Assembly: GCF_002531755.2 (NCBI RefSeq)
Contig: NZ_CP034998.1
Span: 2,108,001 to 2,172,000, forward strand
Direction of reading: 5' to 3'
DNA from: Rhizobium acidisoli
Lineage (GTDB): Bacteria; Pseudomonadota; Alphaproteobacteria; Rhizobiales; Rhizobiaceae
Length of the DNA: 64,000 bases
The notes under the pieces are model-generated. The model saw only the letters and a list, made by a program, of their open reading frames with translations. It was not told the DNA's origin and did no database searches. Shown one piece after another: positions 1 through 6,964 of this stretch. The translations under genes and the position numbers were made by a program. Each line of letters starts with the position of its first letter. The first letter of the stretch is position 1.

Positions 1-62
1 TCGTAAATGCAGGGCGCGGCGAAGACCGTCGCGCCCAGAATGCAGATGATCACCAATCGCAT
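1..62 (-). CDS. 5' end of an unknown gene, cut by the window edge
   Basis: An ATG at 62 on the minus strand is preceded by a clear GGAGGA ribosome-binding site at 67-72. The 20 visible codons encode a hydrophobic start rich in Ile, Leu, Val and Ala, consistent with a signal peptide or first membrane segment. The rest lies outside the window, so the product cannot be named. Confidence 0.5.
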   Translation of the reverse strand, partial: MRLVIICILGATVFAAPCIY

Positions 63-100
63 CAAATCCTCCATCGGCGAGGCCGATCGGTCGTTATCCG

Positions 101-517
101 TCAGACAACGATCAATTCGACATCGATATTGCCGCGCGTGGCCTTTGAATAGGGGCAGGTCCGGTGCGCCTCATCCACCAGCGCCTTCGCGACATCCACT
201 TCGATGCCGGGCAGGCTGACCTTAAGGCGTGCCTGCAGGAAATAGCCGCCGTCGGTCGTTCCGAGGTCGACCTCGGCATTCACCGCGGTCTCCGTGGGAA
301 GCCTGACCTTCAGCTTGCCTGCGGCAATGCCGATCGCGCCGATGAAGCAGGCCGACCAGCCGGCGGCGAAAAGCTGTTCGGGATTGGTGCCCGGCCGCGC
401 GCTGCCGGGAGGCGAGAGCTTGATATTGAGCTCTCCGTCGTCGCTCTGCGAAGCGCCGTCGCGCCCGCCGGTGGTGCGGGTCTTGCCGGTGTAAAGAACC
501 TTGTCGATCTTGGTCAT
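101..517 (-). CDS. ohr: Organic hydroperoxide resistance protein (Ohr, OsmC superfamily)
   Basis: This is a 138-residue thiol peroxidase that reduces organic hydroperoxides in the cytoplasm with lipoyl/thiol reductants. The two catalytic cysteines are visible as Cys57 (AAGWSACF) and Cys121 (RTCPYSKATRGN); the second context is typical of Ohr rather than OsmC. Length fits the family. The start is the ATG at 517, preceded by GGAGTG; the frame is open further upstream but that part has no family similarity. No OhrR (MarR-type) repressor gene lies next to it. Instead the 194-bp upstream gap carries a direct repeat like those before the dipZ-like gene, so control by the neighbouring two-component system is possible (inference). 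Confidence 0.9.
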   Translation of the reverse strand: MTKIDKVLYTGKTRTTGGRDGASQSDDGELNIKLSPPGSARPGTNPEQLFAAGWSACFIGAIGIAAGKLKVRLPTETAVNAEVDLGTTDGGYFLQARLKVSLPGIEVDVAKALVDEAHRTCPYSKATRGNIDVELIVV

Positions 518-662
518 GGAAACACTCCTTGTCTGGGTCGCTATTCGCGATCGGATCGCCTCAGGCGATCGGGTTGAACGGAGTGTGGTTTGATCGGGTG
601 ATATATCCGGCATGTTTCCGAAATCGGCCGAAATGTCACAAAACGTAGCATCCGGCATCCAG

Positions 663-678
663 GACACGGTCCCATACA
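663..678. promoter_or_regulatory. Candidate OmpR-type direct-repeat site upstream of ohr
   Basis: GACACG at 663 and CATACA at 673 form two half-sites with a 10-bp period, the spacing used by OmpR/PhoB-family regulators. The surrounding bases resemble the repeat at 4032-4047 (GAYAC, CC, ATACAA). It lies 146 bp upstream of the ohr start and outside any credible gene. Confidence 0.4.
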
Positions 679-710
679 AATCGCCGGAAATTTTCCGGCG
701 ATCCCCATCA

Positions 711-2030
711 TCACCGAAGGGTGACTTCCGCCGCCAGTCCGCCGCCGGCGCGATTGTAGAGCCGGAGCGAACCGCCGATCTTGGCCGTCAGCTGCTGGGC
801 GATCGCAAGACCAAGACCGGTGCCGCCGGTCTCCCGGTTGCGGGATTGCTCCAGCCGGAAGAAGGGCTGCATGGCGGCTTCGAGCATATCGTGAGGGATA
901 CCAGGCCCCCGATCCATCACGGTGATGACGACATTGTTTTCCGCATTGTGCTCGACGCTGATTTCGGCGGCATCCGCAAACTTCAACGCATTGTCGATGA
1001 AGTTCGACAGGATGCGGCGAAGAGCGTGTGGCTTGGTCAAGGCAGCGCCCTGAACCAGCCCGACGACCGTCACCGCCTTTCCGGTGTCCTGATAGTCGTA
1101 GGATATGCTGTCGATGAATGAGGCGAGATCGATACGGGCATTCTTCTCGCCGCTGCCGTGGGCGCTGCGCGCATAGGCTATACCGTCCTGGACGAGGCGC
1201 TGGATCTCCCCGAGATCATGCACCAGCTTGTCCTTTTCAGGCGAATCCTCCGCCATATCGGCGCGCAGCCGCATGCGGGTGATCGGCGTCTGCAGATCGT
1301 GCGAGATGGCCGCCAGTATCTGCACACGCTCTTCGAGGTAATGGGCGATCCGCTCCCGCATCGCATTGAATGCCCTCACCGCATGCGCAACCTCGCTCGG
1401 ACCGGCCTCGCTCAAAGCGGGACCGTCCTTGTTGGGGTCGAGGGCATCGGCTGCGGCAGCAAGCGCACCGAGCGGCCGGATTGCCTGGCGAACCGCAAAC
1501 CAGGTGCAGGAGATGAGCAGCAGCATCTGGATGACGAAGACATAGGGCAGCCATGCGGCGATCGGCATGACGCCCTTCGGCGTGACGTCGATCGTCAGCG
1601 GGCTTCCATCGCTCAGCGTCAGATGCGCCTGCAATCGGTTCACCTCACCTGGAATCCGTTCGATGCTGATCGGAAAGCGATGTCCGATCGCCTCCTCGAT
1701 CTTGCCTGATATCTCCGCCCCCTTGCTTGACGTGTCGGGCACGCCTGGAAGGCCGGTCCCGAGCACGAAGCGGTAATTGCCGCGGCTCAGCCGGTCGAGG
1801 AGAACGCCGCGCTCGCCTGGTGGAAGCCGGTCGAGAACGGCGATCGACGTTGCGACGTCATTCTCCAGCGTGCCGAGCATCACCGCCTTGGCCGACATGG
1901 TGCGCTCCATATAGAGCACACTGAAGGACAGCCCGTAGGCAAGGGCGAGACCGATGAGCAGGATGAGGAAGATCCGCGACCGCAACGTCCTCGGCCACAT
2001 CAAACCCGAGAACCAGGGGATCGCCCTCAT
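711..2030 (-). CDS. Sensor histidine kinase, EnvZ-like
   Basis: This 439-residue inner-membrane kinase has a first membrane segment at about 19-40, a periplasmic sensor of about 115 residues, a second segment at about 160-182, a HAMP linker, a HisKA domain with the phospho-acceptor His244 (AAISHDLQTPITRMRLR), and a HATPase_c domain with an N box (NFIDNALKF), DRGPGIP and GTGLGL. It overlaps the response regulator gene by 4 bp (2027-2030) and forms its cognate pair. The periplasmic domain has no family I recognise. The signal is unknown; neighbours suggest oxidative or thiol stress at the envelope (inference). Confidence 0.93.
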   Translation of the reverse strand: MRAIPWFSGLMWPRTLRSRIFLILLIGLALAYGLSFSVLYMERTMSAKAVMLGTLENDVATSIAVLDRLPPGERGVLLDRLSRGNYRFVLGTGLPGVPDTSSKGAEISGKIEEAIGHRFPISIERIPGEVNRLQAHLTLSDGSPLTIDVTPKGVMPIAAWLPYVFVIQMLLLISCTWFAVRQAIRPLGALAAAADALDPNKDGPALSEAGPSEVAHAVRAFNAMRERIAHYLEERVQILAAISHDLQTPITRMRLRADMAEDSPEKDKLVHDLGEIQRLVQDGIAYARSAHGSGEKNARIDLASFIDSISYDYQDTGKAVTVVGLVQGAALTKPHALRRILSNFIDNALKFADAAEISVEHNAENNVVITVMDRGPGIPHDMLEAAMQPFFRLEQSRNRETGGTGLGLAIAQQLTAKIGGSLRLYNRAGGGLAAEVTLR

Positions 2031-2767
2031 TGGCGCAGCTCCATGATTTCGACCGGAACGGAAAATACATAGCCTTCACTGCGCACCGTCTTGATGTAGG
2101 TCGGTTCGCGCGCATCGTCTCCCAGCCGCTGCCGCAGGCGGCTGACCAGGAGATCGATCGAACGATCGAAAAGATCGGCATCACGGCCCTGCGTCAGGCT
2201 CAGAAGCTGGTCGCGAGTGAGCACCCGCTGCGGGTGATCGATGAAGACGCGAAGCAGCCGGTACTCGGCGCCGCTGAGTGCGATCGCGGTCCCCTCCTTG
2301 TCGAGAAGATGCCGGGCGACCGTATCGAGCCGCCAGTCGCCGAAGCTCAGCAACTGCCCGGCCTCGCTGATCTGCAGGTTCGGCGGCAGCATGCGCGTGC
2401 GCCTCAGCACTGCCTTGATCCGGGCAAGCAGCTCGCGTGCGGCAAAGGGCTTGGCGAGATAGTCGTCGGCGCCCATCTCCAGCCCGAGGATCCGGTCCAT
2501 CTCATCGGTGCGGGCCGTCAGCATCAGGATCGGGATCGCCTTGTGCCGGCCGGCGCGCAGTTCGCGGCACAGCACCAGCCCGTCGTCGCCGGGCATCATC
2601 ACATCGAGCACGATCAGATCGACGGCGTTGGCTTCGAGAAAGCTGCGCATCTGGCGCCCGTCCGCGGCAGTGCTGGTCCTCAAACCATTCTTCTGCAGAT
2701 AGCCCGAAACCAGCTCGCGGATTTCGCGATCGTCGTCGACGACCAGGATGTGATCGACATGATCCAT
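2027..2767 (-). CDS. OmpR/PhoB-family response regulator
   Basis: The 246-residue protein has a receiver domain (about 6-118) with the acidic pocket DDD at 11-13, phospho-acceptor Asp55 (LIVLDVMMPG) and Lys in AKPF, followed by a winged-helix DNA-binding domain (about 140-240; RSIDLLVSRLRQRLG recognition region, TVRSEGYVF wing). AGGA precedes the ATG. It is probably co-transcribed with the upstream Tat-hydrolase gene (122-bp gap) and the downstream kinase gene. The tandem GAYACA repeats at 663-678 and 4032-4168 have the architecture expected of its binding sites. Confidence 0.94.
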   Translation of the reverse strand: MDHVDHILVVDDDREIRELVSGYLQKNGLRTSTAADGRQMRSFLEANAVDLIVLDVMMPGDDGLVLCRELRAGRHKAIPILMLTARTDEMDRILGLEMGADDYLAKPFAARELLARIKAVLRRTRMLPPNLQISEAGQLLSFGDWRLDTVARHLLDKEGTAIALSGAEYRLLRVFIDHPQRVLTRDQLLSLTQGRDADLFDRSIDLLVSRLRQRLGDDAREPTYIKTVRSEGYVFSVPVEIMELRQ

Positions 2768-2889
2768 ATGTTCCTGTTCCCTTACCGATAGAAGCGGCCG
2801 CGCCCTCCTCCTCGATATCGAGGCGGCTGATGCGACCTACGCATATTCCGCCGGCCCAGGCAACGAGGCTCTGCGGCCGGTCTCATCGA

Positions 2890-3924
2890 TCAGAAGCGGT
2901 CGACGTCGATGACCGCCTGCGCAAAGGCCTGCGGCGCTTCCTGCGGCAGGTTGTGGCCTATGCCGCCATTAATCGTGCGATGCTCGTATTTGCCGGAGAA
3001 TTTTCCGGCATAGGCGGATGGCTCCGGATGCGGCGCACCGTTTGCATCCCCCTCCATGGTGATCGTCGGCACGGAGATCATCGGCAATGCGGCAAGCGTC
3101 TTCTCATAGGCATCGTACTTGGCCTCGCCTTCGACAAGCCCCAGGCGCCAGCGATAATTGTGAATGACGATCGCGACATGGTCGGGATTGTCGAAGGCAG
3201 CCGCCGACCTGTCGAAAGTCGCATCGTCGAAATTCCACTTCGGCGAAGCCGTCTGCCAGATGAGCTTTGCGAAATCATGCGTATTGCTCTCATAACCCAG
3301 CCGCCCACGTTCGGTTGCAAAATAGAACTGATACCACCAGGCCAGTTCCGCCTTCGGCGGCAGCGGCTTCAAATTAGCCTCCTGGCTGCCGATCAGGTAG
3401 CCGCTCACCGAGACCATCGCCTTGCAGCGCTCCGGCCATAGCGCCGCCATAATGTTGGCCGTCCTCCCGCCCCAGTCATAGCCGGCAATCACTGCCTTCT
3501 CGATATCGAGCGCATCGAGCAGCGCGATCATATCGGCAGCCAGCGCCGACGGCTGACCGTTGCGCGGTGTCTGGTCGTCCAGGAAGCGGGTCGTGCCGTA
3601 ACCACGCAGATAGGGGACGATCACCCTGTAACCCGCCGAGGCCAGCAGCGGCGCAACATCGACGAAACTATAAATATCGTAGGGCCAGCCATGCAGCAGC
3701 AGAACAACGGGACCATCCGCGCTGCCGGCCTCGGCATAACCAATATCGAGCACGCCCGCCTTCACCTGCTTCAGCGCTTCGAAAGACGTATTGGTTCCGG
3801 CCTTTACGGCGGGCAGCGCCGACTGGGCGACGGCTGTCCCGGCCACGCCGAATTCGACGGCCGCAAGGGCGATTGCCGTCATGCCGAAGAAGCGGCGGCG
3901 GTGATGGTTGATTTGCTCTGACAT
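2890..3924 (-). CDS. Tat-exported alpha/beta hydrolase, epoxide-hydrolase-like
   Basis: The 344-residue protein starts with a twin-arginine signal (RRRFFGM at 9-15, hydrophobic stretch, AVAQS cleavage region near 34). The mature part is an alpha/beta-hydrolase: HGWP oxyanion region at 78-81, nucleophile elbow GYDWGG with Asp150 rather than Ser, and His324 in GIGHNLP. An Asp nucleophile is typical of epoxide hydrolases and haloalkane dehalogenases. AGGAG precedes the ATG. Substrate is unknown. It diverges from the dipZ-like gene across a promoter region full of GAYACA repeats and precedes the two-component genes on the same strand. Confidence 0.85.
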   Translation of the reverse strand: MSEQINHHRRRFFGMTAIALAAVEFGVAGTAVAQSALPAVKAGTNTSFEALKQVKAGVLDIGYAEAGSADGPVVLLLHGWPYDIYSFVDVAPLLASAGYRVIVPYLRGYGTTRFLDDQTPRNGQPSALAADMIALLDALDIEKAVIAGYDWGGRTANIMAALWPERCKAMVSVSGYLIGSQEANLKPLPPKAELAWWYQFYFATERGRLGYESNTHDFAKLIWQTASPKWNFDDATFDRSAAAFDNPDHVAIVIHNYRWRLGLVEGEAKYDAYEKTLAALPMISVPTITMEGDANGAPHPEPSAYAGKFSGKYEHRTINGGIGHNLPQEAPQAFAQAVIDVDRF

Positions 3925-4031
3925 CGGTCTCTCCTGTCGAATGAATCACGTCCTCAAAAGACGTTCCACTTGTATCAGCGATATGTCATGAGCAATCATT
4001 ATTGAATGCTGATGTAGCTTCCGGCCGCCAG

Positions 4032-4047
4032 GATACATTCCGATACA
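4032..4047 (+). promoter_or_regulatory. Candidate response-regulator box 1 (GATACA direct repeat)
   Basis: GATACA at 4032-4037 and again at 4042-4047 gives a perfect hexamer direct repeat with a 10-bp period, the classic OmpR/PhoB-family layout. It is the best of the four sites. Confidence 0.5.
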
Positions 4048-4089
4048 ATCGCGCCGTTTTCATCGCTCGCGGTATCTGCGACGCCGGTT

Positions 4090-4105
4090 TGTGTCGCTCT
4101 GTATC
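4090..4105 (-). promoter_or_regulatory. Candidate response-regulator box 2
   Basis: On the minus strand the sequence reads GATACA, four bases, GACACA, again with a 10-bp period. It faces the Tat-hydrolase gene. Confidence 0.4.
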
Positions 4106-4151
4106 GCGATCGCCCATCAGCAACACTTCGGTACATTTTCCGGCGAAACCC

Positions 4152-4168
4152 GACACATCCGGGATACG
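4152..4168 (+). promoter_or_regulatory. Candidate response-regulator box 3
   Basis: GACACA at 4152 and GATACG at 4163 form a weaker direct repeat with an 11-bp period, about 80 bp upstream of the dipZ-like start. Confidence 0.3.
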
Positions 4169-4248
4169 TCCGCCCGGCCATATCCTCGCCGTTGCTGGTT
4201 CAGGCCCATCGCCGTCCAGAGCCCGATCAATCGGTTTCAAAGGAAACG

Positions 4249-6021
4249 ATGATGACACTGCTGATCATTGCCTATCTCGGAGGTGCGCTGACGATCCTCA
4301 GCCCGTGCATCCTGCCGATCCTCCCCTTCGTCTTCGCCCGTGCCGGGCAGCCCTTCGTCCGCAGCACGCTGCCGATGCTGGCGGGCATGGCCGCCACCTT
4401 CGCTCTCGTCGCGACACTGGCCGCGGTCGGCGGCAGCTGGGCCATCCGCGCCAATGAATATGGCCGTCTTGCCGCGATCGTCCTGCTGGCGCTCTTCGGC
4501 GCCAGCCTGCTTTCGCCGCGCTTCGCCAGCACCCTCGCCCGGCCGATCGTCGATCTCGGCAACAATCTCCTGAACGCCAACGGCGGTGGACGCACTGCGC
4601 CGACGGTGAAGAGCGCCCTCATCCTCGGCGTCGCTACCGGCCTGCTCTGGGCGCCCTGTGCCGGGCCGATCCTCGGCCTTGTTCTCACAGGTGCCGCCCT
4701 GCAGGGCGCTAACCTGCAGACCACCTTCCTGCTCGCCGCCTATGCCGCCGGTGCTGCAACCTCGCTCGCGGTCGCCCTGCTTGTCGGCGGCAGGATATTC
4801 GCCGCGATGAAACGCTCGCTCGGCCTCGGCGACCGGATTCGCCAGGGTCTCGGTGCTGCGGTACTCGCGGGTGTCGCCGTCATCGCCCTCGGCCTCGACA
4901 CCAGCCTGCTGTCGCGGCTTTCCTATGCGAGCACCGCATCACTGGAACAGGCAGTGCTCGACAGGTTGCATGCCAAGCCCGCAGCCGGCGCCCCCGCCGA
5001 GGTCGCCAGCAACGGCGTGATGATCGCAGACGCCAAGAAGCCCTTTCGCAGCGATCTGCCGGTCGAAGGGTATGCGCCTTCGCTCGACGGCGCCGTCGAA
5101 TGGCTGAACTCCAAGCCTCTGGCCACCGAGCAGCTGCGGGGCAAAGTGGTGCTCGTCGACTTCTGGACCTATTCCTGCATCAACTGCATTCGCACGATCC
5201 CCTATGTCAAAGCCTGGGCGGAAAAATACGCTGATCAGGGCCTCGTGGTGATCGGCGTCCACGCCCCGGAATTCGCCTTCGAGAAGAAGCTCGACAACGT
5301 CAAGAAGGCGGTCGGCGATTTCGAGATCGGCTATCCCGTCGCGATCGACAATGACTACAAAATCTGGCGCGCCTTCGAAAACAGCTACTGGCCGGCCGGC
5401 TATCTCATCGATGCCGAGGGCCAGATCCGCTACCACCATTTCGGCGAAGGCAACTATGGCAGGACCGAAAAAGCCATTCAGGACCTGCTGCGCGAAGCCG
5501 GCAGCCAGATGACGTCAAGTGCGCCGGTCGCACCGGATGCCAAGGGCGTGGAAGCCTCTCCGGACCTTGGCAATATCCGCTCCGGCGAAACCTATCTCGG
5601 CTACGAACAGGCGGCGAATTTTGCCTCGCCCGAAGGACTGCAGGCCGACGCGCCGCATGAGTATTCGATCGCAGAACCCGGCCTCAACGGCTGGGGTCTG
5701 TCCGGAACCTGGACTGTCGGCAAGGATCAGGCGAGGCTTGATCAGGCCGGTGGCGGTATCACCTATCGCTTCAGCGCCCGCGACCTGCATCTTGTTCTCG
5801 GCCCGGGCACGGACGGCAAACCGATCCGCTTCCAGGTGACGGTCGACGGCAAGGCGCCGGGACCGGATCACGGCTCAGACATCGATGCCGACGGCAACGG
5901 CACGGTGACGGCGACTAGGCTTTACCAGCTGGTGCGCCAGTCCGGCACGGTCGGCGCCCGCAACTTCCAGATCCGCTTCCTCGATCCCGGGGTGGAGGCC
6001 TACGCCTTCACCTTCGGCTGA
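4249..6021 (+). CDS. dipZ: DipZ-like thiol-disulfide reductase: CcdA membrane domain fused to TlpA-type thioredoxin
   Basis: The 590-residue protein moves reducing equivalents across the inner membrane to periplasmic thiols. Residues 1-220 form a CcdA/DsbD-type membrane domain with paired cysteines in LSPC (Cys20) and APC (Cys137). A thioredoxin-like domain follows, with active site Cys310-Ile-Asn-Cys313 in FWTYSCINCIRT, then a C-terminal beta-rich domain typical of DipZ proteins. The start is ATG 4249 with AGGA at 4241-4244; the frame is open upstream without similarity. It is followed after 52 bp by an exported hydrolase gene on the same strand. It is not in a cytochrome c maturation cluster, so a stress-related redox role is more likely than haem ligation (inference). 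Confidence 0.9.
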   Translation: MMTLLIIAYLGGALTILSPCILPILPFVFARAGQPFVRSTLPMLAGMAATFALVATLAAVGGSWAIRANEYGRLAAIVLLALFGASLLSPRFASTLARPIVDLGNNLLNANGGGRTAPTVKSALILGVATGLLWAPCAGPILGLVLTGAALQGANLQTTFLLAAYAAGAATSLAVALLVGGRIFAAMKRSLGLGDRIRQGLGAAVLAGVAVIALGLDTSLLSRLSYASTASLEQAVLDRLHAKPAAGAPAEVASNGVMIADAKKPFRSDLPVEGYAPSLDGAVEWLNSKPLATEQLRGKVVLVDFWTYSCINCIRTIPYVKAWAEKYADQGLVVIGVHAPEFAFEKKLDNVKKAVGDFEIGYPVAIDNDYKIWRAFENSYWPAGYLIDAEGQIRYHHFGEGNYGRTEKAIQDLLREAGSQMTSSAPVAPDAKGVEASPDLGNIRSGETYLGYEQAANFASPEGLQADAPHEYSIAEPGLNGWGLSGTWTVGKDQARLDQAGGGITYRFSARDLHLVLGPGTDGKPIRFQVTVDGKAPGPDHGSDIDADGNGTVTATRLYQLVRQSGTVGARNFQIRFLDPGVEAYAFTFG

Positions 6022-6073
6022 CCCGCAGACTGATTAATTCCGATCCTCGACAACGACCAAAGGAGTGATACCC

Positions 6074-6832
6074 ATGAACCGACGTCTTCTCTTCACCGCA
6101 GCCCTTGCCTTCGCCACCACCGCCATCGCCTTCGCAGCAGAGGCTGCGGCGGTGAAGAACATCGTAATCGTCCACGGCGCGCTCGCCGACGGCTCAGGAT
6201 GGCGCAAGGCGACGGAGATTCTCCAGAAACGCGGCTTCAACGTCACCATCGTCCAGGAACCCATCACCTCGCTCGACGACGATGTGGCGGCGACGAAGCG
6301 GGTTCTCGACCTCCAGGACGGACCGAGCCTGCTCGTCGGCCACAGCTATGGCGGCATGGTCATTACCGAAGCCGGCAACGCCCCTAATGTCGCAGGCCTC
6401 GTCTATGTCGCGGCCTTCCAGCCCGACAAGGGCGAAAGCCTGCTGAGCCTTGCGAGCTCCAAGCCCGCCGGCAGCATGGATATCAAGGAAACCAAGGACG
6501 GGAAGTATCTCTATCTTGACCCCGCAGCCTTCGCCGCGGATTTCGCGGCCGACCTGCCGAAAGCCGAAGCTGACTTCCTGGCAAGATCACAGGTCTTCGC
6601 CTCGAAGCAGGCGTTCTCCGCCAAAATTGCCGAGCCGGCATGGCGGACAAAACCGAGCTGGTCGATCGTCGCTACGGAGGATCGCGCCATCAACCCCGAC
6701 CTGGAACGCGACATGGCAAAACGGGCCGGCAGCGACGTGACCGAGATCAAGGCAAGCCACGCCGTCTTCGCATCCCAAGCAGAGAAGGTCGCCGACATCA
6801 TCGAAAAGGCGGCCAGGAAAGCCGACCAGTAG
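6074..6832 (+). CDS. Exported alpha/beta hydrolase, EstC/salicylate-esterase-like
   Basis: The 252-residue protein begins with an N-terminal signal peptide (about 1-24). The fold is a compact alpha/beta hydrolase: HGALADGSGW oxyanion region at about 34-43, nucleophile Ser91 in VGHSYGGM, Asp in ATEDRAI, and a C-terminal His in KASHAVF. AGGAG sits just before ATG 6074, which makes it a better start than the in-frame GTG nine bases upstream. It probably forms a two-gene unit with the dipZ-like gene. Members of this family hydrolyse small esters; the substrate here is unknown. Confidence 0.85.
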   Translation: MNRRLLFTAALAFATTAIAFAAEAAAVKNIVIVHGALADGSGWRKATEILQKRGFNVTIVQEPITSLDDDVAATKRVLDLQDGPSLLVGHSYGGMVITEAGNAPNVAGLVYVAAFQPDKGESLLSLASSKPAGSMDIKETKDGKYLYLDPAAFAADFAADLPKAEADFLARSQVFASKQAFSAKIAEPAWRTKPSWSIVATEDRAINPDLERDMAKRAGSDVTEIKASHAVFASQAEKVADIIEKAARKADQ

Positions 6833-6926
6833 AACCGGCGGGATGGGGCAGCAGATCATCGACGGCCGCCCTCATCCAACTCGCGGATCCCGTCCTTCGA
6901 CCTGCTGAGAAGAAGGAAAAGGCCAT

Positions 6927-6957
6927 AAAATGCCCCTCCCCACAATGGAGAGGGGCA
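6927..6957 (-). terminator. Intrinsic terminator of the OmpA-domain gene
   Basis: The arms TGCCCCTC and GAGGGGCA form a GC-rich stem. On the minus strand it is followed by TTTTAT, just after the stop of the OmpA-domain gene. Confidence 0.65.
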
Positions 6958-6964
6958 ACGATAT

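Larger units (their letters stand above)
3925..4248. promoter_or_regulatory. Divergent promoter region between hydrolase and dipZ-like genes
   Basis: This 324-bp gap has no credible gene. It is unusually rich in GATACA/GACACA words on both strands, three of them as direct repeats (4032-4047, 4090-4105 on the minus strand, 4152-4168), plus single copies such as TGTATC at 3971. It is the probable bidirectional control region for the Tat hydrolase-regulator-kinase unit and the dipZ-hydrolase unit. Confidence 0.5.

Noticed and set aside
2030..3441. Long plus-strand frames opposite the response regulator and hydrolase genes
   Set aside because: They are shadows of well-supported minus-strand genes and have Arg/Ala/Gln-rich composition without motifs.
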